Below, piece by piece: positions 34,281 through 45,927 of a stretch of 64,000 nt of DNA (position 1 is the stretch's first letter; each line of letters begins with the position of its first letter). The translations under genes were made by a program, and so were the position numbers. The notes beneath the pieces are model-generated. The model saw nothing but the letters and a program-made list of their open reading frames with translations, did not search any database and had not been told where the DNA came from. Source of the stretch: Lactifluus volemus (taxonomy: Eukaryota > Basidiomycota > Agaricomycetes > Russulales > Russulaceae); the NCBI GenBank assembly GCA_022376515.1, contig WTXI01000019.1, positions 248,001-312,000 of the forward strand, written 5' to 3'.

Positions 34281-37200
34281 TCAATCGCGGCGCAGGCATC
34301 CGTTCTTCTCGTCGTCAAGATATTGTCCAATGGCGAGAATGTCCTGTCCCGAGCGACGCAGGTAACCCGCGAGGATCGTCCTGTCTGCGTGCGGAAGCAG
34401 ATCAGCCAGCTTTTCTACCTGCCGCGTGAACTCGGCGTTCGCATTCGCATTCGCAGACGCATCTACTTTGGGCTGAGGTGACGAGGAGGGGGCAGCCGTC
34501 ATCAGGTTCGACCGGCCGAACAACGAAGGTCGCTTGAGGGTATTGCTCCGACGACGACCCAATATGGTGGTGGTGACCGACGTGGGCTCTGTGTTTTTCG
34601 GAGTGGAAGTAATAGTGGGTGAAGCGTGAGCGTTCGAGAGCGTTGGACGCGATTCGGCAATGCGCGAGGGCCACCCGGCACGGACGGTGCCCTCGTGATC
34701 TGGACCGGTCGGGGATTCGGCGGAGCGGGAGGGGGTTTGGAAAGACGTGCTTGGGTTGTGGACGTGGAGTTGGAGTCCTTCCTCGTGCTCGAGTTTCTGC
34801 CGAGAGAGGAAAAGAAGCCACCGGCAACCTTGGAACCAGCGGACGAAAGTGGAGTTGACGATAAGGGTGATCCCATCACGGTAGTGGAGTGACGGAAGCT
34901 GAGCGCGGGCTGGACACCGGCCAGCGCGGGGTAGGGTAAAGCGGGTGGTGGGACATTTGGGCTTGGAATCGTATCGGTGTCACGCGGAGAGAGATCTGTG
35001 GCGATGTAGGCATCCGACCGGAAGGGGAATGTTGCTTCGGACGATATGGAAGTCCTGGACGGATGGCGAGTCCGTGGGACATCCGGAGGTCGCGTTGGAG
35101 AGGTGGATACTAAGCGTGTTTTTGAATTGCCTAGAGGGGTTGTGGTACAAGGGAAAAAAACATATTATTGGTACGAAGCCAATGACAGAGAGCAAAAGAA
35201 AAAGAGAGAAAAAGATTTCATAGCCCACCTCTTTCCTTCATTGAGACGACCCAACCACCAAGCCCACAATCATACAAAGCCAGCTCATTGATCTTGTTGG
35301 CATACCCAATGGCCCTCTCCGCGGCAGTCTTCTTGGCAAGCACGTCTTTAAATCGCATGGCGTCCGGGGACCTAGCTCGGATACGAGGTCTAGGTTCCGG
35401 AGATGACGATCTATTATAACTACTGATTCTTGGGGACCTCGCGGAAGGTGTTCGGGGTAAGGTTGAATAGCGTTTCAGGCCGGGCAATAACCCCTTTTGC
35501 ACGGAGAGTGAAGAACCACCTTCCGATATAGGGTCCTTTACGCTCGGGCGGGAACCGTTCATCGGCCTGGTATCATCGAAAGCTTGTCGACCATTCTCTG
35601 ACGTGACATGGCTGGAATCGTTGGAATTGCTAACCCAACTGTCCTCCCTACGGAGCTCTGAGGGACGAATCGTGTTCTGATTAGACTCGCTATCGGGAGG
35701 CTGCACAGTAATGGGTGGTGCTGAATCGAGAACATCCGACGGGAGATTTGGCAATTGATCCTTGATCGGGGGTTCGGCAACAAGCTTGATTGGGTTGTCT
35801 GGGAGAGATTGCTGACTGTCCGAAGGGGTGACAAGGATAGTCGATGGCGTCGATGGCGGGAATGCGCCTTCCCTAACGTGATGGACGTTATGGTCGGCAT
35901 CTGGACTGCTCTTAGGTTCCGATCTGGAAAAGTCAAGGATGGATCAAAACTGAATAAACGAATTGCCGCGATTACTCACTCCGAGTACGATGAACTTCCA
36001 GAAGAAGAGGGTTGAGTGTCAACTGGAGGTGTAGTGGCGATGTTTATTTGATGGATAGATGGAAGCGACGCCCTGGAAGCTAGCTTTACCGTAACTGAGG
36101 CGGGTGTGGTAGACCCCCCTGGACTTTTTATAGTATCCAGTGGAGAAGGAGAACGCAAGCGAGGGGGCCGCGGAGGAGGTGGCGCATTAAAGTCAATGTC
36201 GAACATTGCCCTCGGGGGAGGTGGAAGCGGACCAGCTTTTGAGTGAACGCCTGGCTGGTAATATAGGAAAGAGGACGGTGCTGTGGACATCGTGGTTGAA
36301 GTTGAAGACGGTGATGGTTGGCCGTGGTCAGCGGTGCTTATGGGTTGATGTCGAAGCGATGAAGCAGCGAACGAGGGAGCCGAAAGTGACTGAATATGAC
36401 CATTGATAGCCGGCGATACACCAAGAATAGCGGGTTCTACAGATGTGGCCATGGCCGCGGAATGTGGTGCATGTGCCGTATTACTAGGAGGAGATGAACT
36501 CTTCGTGGAAGAATCCAATTCGTTGGAGGCCGTATTGACGATGGGGGAAGGAGACCGCAAATTAGGTGTCTGAAAAATAGGCGGCCTGTAATCGGACGAA
36601 GTGTCCTGGGATTGGGAGGTGATCGCGGCAAGTTGTTGTGGTAATAGATCACGACGCGTCCCAACGATGCCAACGTCGCGTGAGGAGGATTTGGAATGGC
36701 CGAAAGCGCGCAGCGATCGGGACCTTACGGGGGAGATGGAAGATTGGTTGTTGGGAGTTGTGGGAGTTGTAGGAGAAGGAGTGGAAGGAGTGGGAGAGGA
36801 AAGGGGGATGTCATACAAGGTGAACTTGGCATCCGGAGGGGCGACAAGCGCTGAGCCCGAAGCCGCTAATTGACCATCGACGACCAACTCTCGGCCGGCT
36901 AATGGTAACGATAACGGCAATGTGGTCCCAATATTGGATGCCGACGGCAAAATTTGACCAGTTTCATCTCTTGTTAGGTCGACTGGAAGGGGAACAATAG
37001 CAACCCTTCGATTGTCTTCCGCATTGTCGCTGTGCTTGCGTCTATGTACGGCAACACTACCAAAAGAGTCACTCTTTCCGGGTGACAAAGGTGAAGAAGG
37101 TTCCCGCGTGACAGTCCTTGGATGGTCTTCATCTTCGTAAGGTTGTCCAGAATGATAATAAGATAATAACGCTTCACTATCCGGTCTTGTTGTCCTAGTC

Positions 37201-37301
37201 GTAATACCTCTTGAAATGGGTAGATCTAATTGTCAGTGACCGACGTGGTCGGGATAAGTGTCAAGGCGATTGAGTAATTGAATATACTGGTACCCACCCA
37301 T
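34281..37301 (-). CDS. Long Ser/Pro-rich protein with CUE/UBA-like C-terminus, unknown
   Basis: The start is ATG at 37301. MGG is spliced to ITTRTTRPDSEALLSYY across a GTACCA...AAGAG intron, followed by HSGQPYEDEDHPRTVTRE and SPGKSDSFGSVAVHRRKHS. The body is low complexity: Ser/Pro/Thr-rich with poly-Pro (GPLPPPPRA; APPPPRPPRLRSPSP), probably disordered and a candidate for SH3 or profilin binding. One segment looks conserved and helical: RFKDVLAKKTAAERAIGYA then KINELALYDCGLGGWV. The C-terminal 40 residues (VEKLADLLPHADRTILAGYL then SGQDILAIGQYLDDE) have the helical L-xxLxP-x-D pattern of CUE/UBA ubiquitin-binding folds. A 1-nt loss is likely near 34670. The 5' part is duplicated as a dead fragment at 50.2-50.7 kb. 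No named family recognised. Confidence 0.65.
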
Positions 37302-40262
37302 GGTTTCTGCAAGAAATGGGACTGGTGGGATGTTCAAGGAGTATTAAGACGTTGGTAGACGCATGACGTTATAAAGCAAATGGCGCCTGTGTGTGATGCG
37401 ATGATATCTCTGCCCTTGTTTCCAACACAGGTTATTATGGGCGCCTCGGTCGCATTTGACACTTTTATTCTTACACAGCACAGTAATCAATTCAATTTAC
37501 CCGCCCCGCCTTACCAGTCCATCCTCCCGAACTGCGCAAGGGATCTTTTTCCCCTTATATCCAAGTCCATCAAGCCATGGCCATACCTCACTGCGCCGCT
37601 GCTCGAACTTTTCCACTACCTCCAACTTCTGCAGTGTCAGCCCAATGTCATCCAGTCCATTCAGTAAACAGTGTCTCCGGAATGGATCCGTCGTGAATCG
37701 AATCGCTGATTTCCCATTTGGTCGCCGTACTTCCTGCTTCTCCAGATCAACTTCCAGCTCCAGACCAGTCTCTGCGTCCTCCGCGAGTGCCCTACATTCC
37801 TCCTCAGACAGCGTGACGGGCAACATGCCATTCTGTATCATGTTGTTTCGGAAAATGTCGGCAAAGCTCGGTGCGATGATGCAGCGGATTCCAAAGTCGT
37901 TTCTGTATTGCCGACGGTTAATTAAGCATCAGCCGTTACAGTACTGACGACGACTTACAAACTCCAAGGTGCATGCTCCCGGGAACTGCCGCAGCCGAAA
38001 TTCTTACCCGTGCAGACCAAGATTTTCGCACGATTGTATGGTACACGGTTCAGCACAAAGTCGGTGTCTTCGCCTGTATGAGGATCCTTTCTCAGCGCGT
38101 AAAATGCCGCATTGGCAAGACCGGAACGCTTGAGTGTCTTGAGGAACTTTTGAGGGATAATCACGTCGGTATCCACATTTTCGATGTGAAGGGCGCAGCG
38201 ATGCCAGATACAACCGTGAACTTGGCAACGCTAGATAACGTCTCGGTGGGGGGCAGTTCCTTCGACTTTGACGACGTGTCAGATTGCGCGGGCTTCTCTG
38301 GTTCCGGTGGCGGCAACACAGGATCCGTCAAAAAGTCGAACGCATTGGCAGTCTTCAGGTTGATACCAGAGCTGAGATCAACTCCCAACAACTTCCGCAC
38401 GTCTGTCAATTTCCTGTCATGGCTGCCGCCGCAGCCATAGCTGGGCTGACAAGGTGTGTCCGCCACCAGCACCTTGGCGGCCTTCGAAATTGCGATTGCT
38501 GGTGCTGGCACATCGCTGCCCGGGAGAGAGCTGGTCAGGATTCATGCCTAAACACATGGAACAGCCCGCCTCGCGCCAATCAAACCCAGCACGCTTGAAA
38601 CGACGTCGAGACCCTCAGCTTCTGCGTGTTGCTTGACGAGCCGGAACCTGGAACAATCATCGCTGAACGTTCGGCGCGACCTTTGCATCGGGTCCTGCAG
38701 CCAAAACAATCTTGGCCGCAGACGCAAGTCCTCGATCCGACTATTTGTGCAGGAGCCGATGAAAACCTTGTCTAGCACGATATCCTCCATGCGCGTATTT
38801 GGACTAAGTCCCATGTACTTCAGCGAACGCTCAACAGAGGAGCGCCTAACTGGATCGGCAATCAAGGCAGGGTCTGGAACGACTCCCGTGATGGGTATCA
38901 CGTCCTGAGGAGAGGTTCCCCAGGTGACTGTGGGAACAATGTCCTCTGCACGGATGCTGACTTGTTCATCGAAGTGTGCCCCCTCGTCCGATGTAAGGTC
39001 TTCCAATAGGCAAGAGCGCCGGTCCCAGCTTCGCCTTTCGGAGCCAATGGCCGATTGCGGATGTAGTTGAATGTGACTTCATCAGGAGCAATCATGCCAA
39101 CACGAGCGCCAGCCTCGATGCTCATGTTGCAGACACTCATGCGAGCTTCCATGCTAATTCACGGAAGACGGAGCCTGCATACTCGATAGCGTAACCTGTC
39201 CCCCCGCAGTTCCAATAACACCAATGATATGTAGGATGACGTCCTTGGAAGTTACGCCCTCGAGTAGTTCGCCGTCGACAGTAATTCGCATATTCTTTTC
39301 CTTTTTCTGCAGCAGAGTCTGGGTGGCAAGGACATGTTCGACTTCTGACGCCCCGATTCCAAACGCAAGAGAGCCAAATGCCCCGTGCGCTATGCGGATT
39401 GACAATCAGAAGATAGGCCGCTTTGCTAACAAGGTGTTAGACTTACTTGAGGTGTGGGAGTCACCACAAACGCAGGTAATGCCGGGAGCTGATAAAAATA
39501 TAAGCAGAGACCAAACGAGGGCGTAATGGCTGCATACCGTAAAGCCCTGTTCGGGACCGATGATATGTACGATACCTGGAATGGCAGCTGAGCAAGTGCG
39601 GGGTAAATGGGCGCCAATGAGTCTCATTTACCTTGACGTCTATCGGTTATGCCAAAATAGGTAAGGCCGAACTCCTTGACATTCTCCTCGAGAGCTATGG
39701 ATTGAGCACGAGAATCTGGCTCGGTGATAAATGATTCAATTGAGGTAAATTTTTCCTCGAATCGGTGCTGTACATTTTCATTCACTGTTGAGTGAAAACC
39801 ATTATGTGGCAGGAAGAGCGTACGGGACGTTATGATCCACGGTGGCCAGAGTGCAATCAGGACGACGCACAGGCCGACTAGCATTCCGCCTAAACTCCGA
39901 GCGTTGAGCGATGGCGCCATGATGACGATCCGTTGACCAGAAGTTACACTCACAATCCTTCAAATGCCTGAGGGCTGCTGACCTCATGCACGAGGTGCCT
40001 AGAGCGAATATGACGACGCGCCCGGCGTGGACGACTTTTAGCGAGAGTATACCCACCGATCTATATAAATCAGTGCGAGACCATCGTCTTGTGCGTCGCT
40101 TGAAGTTGGACGGAGATCAGTAATGAACTGATGCTGTTATCCAGAATCACGTACATGAGATGGTCGTCCCAAAGTTTGTCATACAGTGTGCGTGGTTTGG
40201 AAATTTGTCCTGGCATGGTGATGACGAGTAGGGGGGCTTATCGCAGTTGTGATGAACCAGAG
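36865..40262. repeat. Tandem segmental duplication, copy A (main block)
   Basis: Matches 50215-53594 in direct orientation, from inside the Ser/Pro-rich gene, across the intergenic stretch, all of leu1 and its 5' flank. Introns and intergenic bases are shared, so it is a DNA-level copy. By eye most 60-base lines differ at only a few positions. After 40262 the copies diverge abruptly at the CTGGGG run. Confidence 0.9.
37497..40216 (-). pseudogene. leu1: 3-isopropylmalate dehydratase, copy A, multiple frameshifts
   Basis: Fungal Leu1 is a fused large/small-subunit isomerase converting 2- to 3-isopropylmalate in leucine synthesis. Start 40216 ([18 protein letters not shown]), splice sites and all domains are present, including [11 protein letters not shown] and the small-subunit signature around [14 protein letters not shown]. 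Compared with copy B, the coding part has about twelve 1-nt deletions (near 37551, 38190, 38412, 38461, 38593, 38640, 38671, 38724, 38993, 39030, 39155, 39200) and one insertion (near 39018), almost all in 2-4 base runs. Read literally it cannot make a full enzyme. It also carries IIPQKF where copy B and the family have IIPKQF. Either a young pseudogene or an intact gene in poorly corrected sequence. Confidence 0.85.
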
Positions 40263-40389
40263 AATCAAGAAAGCTGGGGGGTGAGCTTTCCCTAGGAATA
40301 GCTGCTTGTTCCCATACATTTCTCGGCCCTTAAGTACAGGAGTTGTAGCTACTTAAGGAACCCTGAAACGACGGTCTAAATCGGGTAAC

Positions 40390-40832
40390 TAGAGATTTAG
40401 CAACATTCTCAATCATGCATCGCATCAATCGTCACGAGCCTGTTCACCCAAGTACGACTTTCCTGCCGCCGTGATACCACAGAGGCGCGACCGATCGGAT
40501 GGTTGAGATTTCGGAAGTATAGCTTTTGGTAACTTGGCTTTCTAGTCAACATCGTGAAACGGTAGAGCGACACATGCTAACAATCTTGCCTGGGGATCTT
40601 GCCGCGGGTCGTAGCCAAATCGAACCATGGTATCTCTCCATGGGCCATCTCCAAAGACATAGCAAGTTAACGGCAAAAGGACCTTTGAGCTGACAGTCAC
40701 GGGCGTGAGAAATGTCCGAAGAATCTGGTGTATCGGGACGAACTTGTGAATTTCTCGAGCCTGGGCTGGAGTGAACTGGCTAAGTAGTGCAGCGCGAGTC
40801 CATATTGGTCGAGAACGAAAGTGCTGTGTTCA
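40390..40832 (-). pseudogene. Internal fragment of tfc1 (end of duplication copy A)
   Basis: Nearly identical to 54935-55402 within tfc1 (GPWRDTMVRFGYDPR and KLYFRNLNHPIG are readable on the minus strand). It lacks about 10 and 26 bases present in the full gene. Both sides of tfc1 are missing: similarity stops at GAAAGTGCT near 40832 and starts at AGATTTAGCAACATTC near 40390. Between it and leu1 copy A only about 130 bp remain where copy B has rpl29 and the 3' part of tfc1. Confidence 0.9.
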
Positions 40833-41494
40833 CGCTGTAACCTGAACATCATTCATCATTAGCGCCACAGACATCACCTTTATTGTTCTTGGCATGTTTT
40901 CTGCCATGGGTTGCACGCTGCGAACTATGCGCACTCTTGAAGTCAGTGTGATAAGGTATGCACATCATGAACTATCCCCAATATATGGCACTAACAAGGC
41001 CATCACAGTCGTTTCTCGCATTCACTTTTATTGATTTGGAGGCAGTATTGGACAGACAGTCGCTGACTGGAAGTCGAAAGTCAGGTCACGCGCATGTCGA
41101 CTGACTAGTCAATACGTGGTGAAACGACCATCACTTTTCTCATCACGTGGTAATGCCACTATCGATCGCTTATCTGATCTTATCAGAGTTTTATCGTTGA
41201 ATCGATAACTTCAATCCTAACCGCCGCCGCCGCATTTAATCCAATCTAATCTGATTCAATCACCTTGCTTGCAAGGTCTATGCGCCCGTAATCATGCCCG
41301 CTGGGATGACATGCGGTAATCAACTTACATCATCATTTTTCCTTTCTTGGCCTCCAGATCTACCTTTTTCGCACGTTTCGTCCTTTTTCGTGACGATAGC
41401 CTGCCTTTTCTGTTTGTTTGTTCCGCGCAAAAAAAACATATGCAATGGCCTCATTGAGTATGTTTTGTGACGAATATTACAACATTCCACTCAT
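40833..41494. other. No recognisable gene; junction after duplication copy A
   Basis: About 660 bp. It includes CACGTGGT and GATAAG/GATTGAATC-type motifs near 41140-41230 and a GCC trinucleotide run near 41223. No coding motif found. It separates the tfc1 fragment from the ski2 fragment. Confidence 0.4.
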
Positions 41495-42740
41495 ATTCAA
41501 GGTTCAAAAACCCTGTCTGGGAGGGTTGTGGTGCTTCGTGATGGTGCAACCATTTTGGGGTGTCTTGTCATCTGAGAAGTACCTCTAGCACTTCCATTGG
41601 TCCACTGCCGTCATACTCAAGGCTGCATTTACCCGTGAACAAGTCAAATTCTTTTTCGTCCTCTCGCTGGTTGACTCTGAGACGAAAGAGAAAAAGAATG
41701 GTACCGGTCGCTGCAATTGTCTCGTGAGGACGCGATTCTCATCACCCTCATCAATAGATGTGGACATCCAGGCTGTGCCTCCCCGATGGCCTCCTTTGGC
41801 ACAGAGTCTTGTCGTCGAAGACGGCGTGTACGAGGCAGCTGTTGTCCCGGTGACAATTGTTACCACTCGATTCCTGAAGGTGATAACTGTGTTGACTTGC
41901 AACAACTTCTCCTCATCGAATTGAATAGATCGAGATCGACGCGATATTGGAACGACAGCTGAATTCTCCTATGCAGGACGCGATCTCACAACTTTGGGAT
42001 CTCGCAAGTGAATGGGCTAGCTGCAACCATGTTCGGAGGTGGACTGGGCACGCGTCCGTTTGTTTGATTTCAAGAGCTTCTTAGCAGAAGAAGTCGAGCG
42101 CCATGACGGCATAGCGTGCATCCTCTGCGAAGAGTTCGAGCAACACCTATGTCTTCCCACGCTCTTCTCTCTTACGGGACTAACATTCGTGTTTAGTACA
42201 AAACCTTGCACGTAGAGCGGGTGCTGCATAACAACATCACGAATCTCAAATCGGCAATTTCTGATCAAAACCTTGAGTTGGTACCCGACTATGAGCAACG
42301 GGTTGAGGTCCTGAAGGAGCCAAATTCCTTGAAGCGAATTCCACGGTCTCGCTAGAGGGCCGAGTAGCATGCGAGGTCAACCCGTTAGTTCTCACGCGCC
42401 TCATGCCTGACCTGGTTTCTAGATCAGTCCAGTGAACGAACTGGTTCTCGCCGAACTTATCTTGGAAATTACCTAGGCGATCTATGAACCCGAAGAAGTG
42501 GTCGCGCTTCTCTCCGCTTTCGTAAGAAAACTGATGTCGAGCCGTTGTTTCCACCGAGGCTAGAATATGGTCGTGATACATTAATGGGTATTCTGGAACG
42601 AGTCGCACAAGTACAGAATAGACACCATGTCGCAGCCGGCGAACATCGATGGTCATTGAACTTTGGTCTGATGGAAGCCGTTTATGAATGGGCCAAAGGG
42701 ATGGTTGGTGTCTATTACAACTACGATTTTCCGAATTAAG
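41495..42740 (+). pseudogene. 5'-truncated Ski2-like RNA helicase fragment, part 1
   Basis: Ski2 is the cytoplasmic exosome helicase of the Ski complex. Only the region after the helicase core is present. Readable pieces in order are [148 protein letters not shown] and FGLMEAVYEWAKGM. This matches the insertion and DSHCT domains of Ski2. The frame is broken at about 42040 and 42330, and no ATG, Walker A or DEVH motif lies upstream. The final exons are found at 45531-45792, beyond an inserted element. Confidence 0.85.
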
Positions 42741-42779
42741 AACGACTCATGAACCGATTCCAGCCCTTCGACCAACTGA

Positions 42780-45525
42780 GAGCTCTCGGCATCAGGAAAA
42801 ACCTCAAGTGCTAAAACGGGCTAATTAGCTCTAATTAGCAGGTAAGCGCCCATTATCAACTTTAACTAACCCCCCTTCTAATTAGCTCTAATTAGCTCTA
42901 ATTAGACCACTGTTAGATCACCGTTAGAGGCCTCTAAAGAGCTTCTAAATTGTCACTAAAAAAGTTTCAAATTATCACCAAATTATCACGGAATTATCAC
43001 CATAGTTTGTTTATTAAAAGCATATAAATTATCAAAAATGAGTGCTAAACACGCTAACACATCTACCTATCTAATTAACTCTTAATATAGTGGTCTAATG
43101 TGGTGATGGTGGACAGCACTGGTGATCTCTGGCTCGGGGGGGGGGGCACACATCAATGGGGCGTCAATAGGACCAGGTGAGGAGGTTGCCGGTGTCACCT
43201 ATCATGACGCTGAGGTTGAGCAACAAATATCATGAGAAGAAATCAACTCGGCACCTTTGCTGCCATTGGTAGAGACAGGCGTGAATCCAACGGCCAATTT
43301 GGGGCTGTAGAGACCAGAGATGTTCGCAACAAGCTGTGTCACCTTGGGTGCGCCAATGCTGTTGCTTGTTAGGTTCAGCACGAGGTTCCCAAGCTGTGCA
43401 CACAAGACAAGACATACATAACAGGGAGACCAAGCCGCAGTCGCTCTCCTGGCTCATGATATGCGATCATATCGGCCTGCACCAACTTGCCTGAGGAAGT
43501 GGACGTCAATCCGCAACTGGGCATGAGAGACATTAGAAGCGATCTTTGCTACATCTGGCTTGAATTTGAGAGTAGATCACGGATGTGAGCAATAGAGGGT
43601 GCTGTAGCTGCAGTCGAAGCGGTTGTCATTGTCATTGTTGATCTGGAAGGGATGGATGATACAGGATTTAGCAAGGAAAGAAATGTTACAATGGTGGAAA
43701 AGAAGAGAACTCCAACTTACTTTGTCGCAGAGACAATGCCTTGGGCTTTGGGATGGGCAGGGTAGAACATTGTGGAAACTACAGAGTTGCTGGTACTGTA
43801 ATTTGACTCTGCAGCCAGAGGCGAGATGAGGAGAATTGACGGAAAGACAATCCCTGGGCAAGTTCAGTTCAAAGTTCAACCTGACTAATCCACTCGTGAC
43901 TTGTTACTGTAACCTAATGAGGAAGGTAGAGTTCTCGTCCGTCAACGTCTAAGTCAACACATACTGTGGCCAGCTGTCGCCAATGCTCCTGCCTCATTCC
44001 AATTTGCTGCCGGTTCTTCTTGTCAACACCATCTGACTCTTGTTCCTTATGAGCACCCCATCTAGTTGGGGTGTCATCAGCCTGACAAAGGCTAAGAAAT
44101 GTCGGGCGAGCAGCGGGATTTGCGAAGACATATGGTCCTATTGTGCCACGATTGGCACGTGTGTCAATGTAATTGACACCGGTATCTCACTCGCCCAACT
44201 CATCCTTACTACCCACATCCTCCTCATTTCCCCCGACCCCACTGCCATCTCCAACATAACCAAGCCGGGTCCCCACCCAGGCCAACCCTTCTCCCTTTCT
44301 TTCAGACAGAAGGCTGATATTCTCCTCTCCTTATGCAGGAACCTCAAAATCCAGATAGTCTGGGCACCACAAGACCGTGCACTGCACGGCTTCGTCCGCG
44401 CCAAACACCTGACAGACACAATCGCTCTGTGCCCGCGCCCGCTCCCGCCCAACCACCGCGAACCGCACACCGTCAGCTATCAACGCCGTGAAGCCAAAGC
44501 CTCAGCAATCGACACTTGGGCCGACCGTTGTCTGAGCAACAATCGCCGCTCCCAAACTACATTGCTCTCCCCACGCCGCCAAATGGCCAAATCCCACCGG
44601 TAATCCAAGGATCGAAGGGACACGACAAGGGGCGGTGGACGCCAAGCGATAGCGTCGGTCAGCACGTCGGTCGGACTCCTAGTATGAGCCCCGGTCGGGG
44701 TTTTGCCAGGCGTGGTCCCGCAGAGGACGCGCGTGGCGGATGGTGGTAGCAGATTATTTTGATTGAAGATAGGTCCTTCGTGGCTGGACTCAATTGAGTT
44801 GGTGGGTCGATCATCGTTCGTGTCATGTACGGTACATTACTAATAGATGCGACGCGAGCAAGTTTTTTGTGCACTTTTTGCTCGCCATCGTCAGCAGATT
44901 TTCTCCGCCCTCGTCAGGCTCATCACGGGCCACGCCTTCATCAGGTTGTACACGGCCAAATTTCGCCCTGATCTTCCCACAAGCTGCTCCTGCGGGGCCC
45001 CCACACAATCTGTTGAACACGTCATCACGGCCTGCCCGCTCTACGCTGACGCCCTCGTGACATCCTCCAACCGGTGGATCGCGACCTCTCACTCCCCATC
45101 CTACTTAGCATGGCCCAAGGTGGGAAGGGTGTGAGCCTTTTCATCAAATTGACTCGCGACTGCATGCTCCCGAGACGAGCCTGGGACCCAGGATAGCCGA
45201 AGCAGGTGCCAGGAAACGCCGCCCACACAACCAAGAAAACGTCGAGTTCACCGCTACGCTCCTTACCTCCCCTGCCGTCTTTACTATCCTACCCCCAGGG
45301 ATTGCATCTTTGTCATAGCCACATGTTGTGGAATATAAACGCAGACTTAAAAAAAAAGCGTCAATGTCATACATTTATGTAACCCGTTTATTCTCATTAG
45401 TTATAATTAGAAATAATTTAGATCAAAATATGACACTCGCTAGCTGGACTTTAGGTCTAAAACTAGTCATCGGGTCTTAGCACGTTTTATCACACTTTAG
45501 AAGGCCATTAGCAGGTTAGTGCTAA
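42780..45525. mobile_element. Composite insertion with AT-rich borders inside the ski2 fragment
   Basis: The left border (42810-43090) is AT-rich with repeated CTAATTAG and AAATTATCAC units. The right border (45365-45525) is again AT-rich with TTATAATTAG and TTAGTGCTAAATTAG. The words GTGCTAAA and ATTAGCAGG occur at both ends, but I cannot define terminal repeats or a target-site duplication. Inside lie a 13-G run (near 43135) and a LINE RNase H remnant. It falls between two segments that are adjacent in Ski2 proteins, so it is an insertion, possibly in a former intron. Confidence 0.5.
44040..45134 (+). pseudogene. Remnant of a LINE retrotransposon RNase H / C-terminal region
   Basis: The first part (44040-44603) includes ADILLSLCRNLKIQIVWAPQ, reminiscent of the RNase H helix and core of Tad-like LINEs. 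The second (44847-45134) reads LVRLITGHAFIRLYTAKF then CSCGAPTQSVEHVITACPLY. The TGH...CxCG...EHxxxxCP pattern is typical of the C-terminal zinc knuckle that ends fungal LINE ORF2 proteins. The reverse transcriptase and endonuclease domains are absent and the two parts are in different frames, so the element is dead. Confidence 0.75.
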
Positions 45526-45530
45526 ATTAG

Positions 45531-45792
45531 ATGGATTTAGCAAGTGAGGTTTTTCCTGATGTCACTGATGTCGCGGAGGGAACAATTGTACGTGTTATCA
45601 CACGCCTTGACGAAACGTGTAGAGAAGTCAGAGACGCTGCTCGTGTCATTGGGGATGCCGTGCTTATGAAAAAAGTGGAGGAAGCTCAGATGAAGATAAA
45701 GAGAAACAGTGAGTGTTTATCTTTCTCCCGAAGGTGTTGTACTCTAACGAATTTGTCAAACAGTTGTATTTGCAGCCAGTTTGTATTTCTAG
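45531..45792 (+). pseudogene. Ski2-like helicase fragment, part 2 (C-terminal exons)
   Basis: Reads [20 protein letters not shown], then [12 protein letters not shown] and [20 protein letters not shown]...AACAG intron joins this to IVFAASLYF and a TAG at 45790-45792. This is the conserved extreme C-terminus of Ski2 proteins. The reading frame and splice sites are still intact here. It should directly follow YEWAKGM, which ends near 42700, so about 2.8 kb of foreign DNA lies between. Confidence 0.88.
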
Positions 45793-45927
45793 TTTCGTAC
45801 ATCATCCAATTGTTGAAGGTGTGACGTCGTTATGCGATTCGCCTTGAATTTGAACAGTTTTGCCTACCGTGCTCCTTTATTCCTTTCTGTCATCATCATT
45901 GTATCAACCTGCGTCACCTGATGCAAT

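Noticed and set aside
34619..34892. Plus-strand ORFs opposite the end of the Ser/Pro-rich gene
   Set aside because: Antisense shadows of a low-complexity coding region; no motif.
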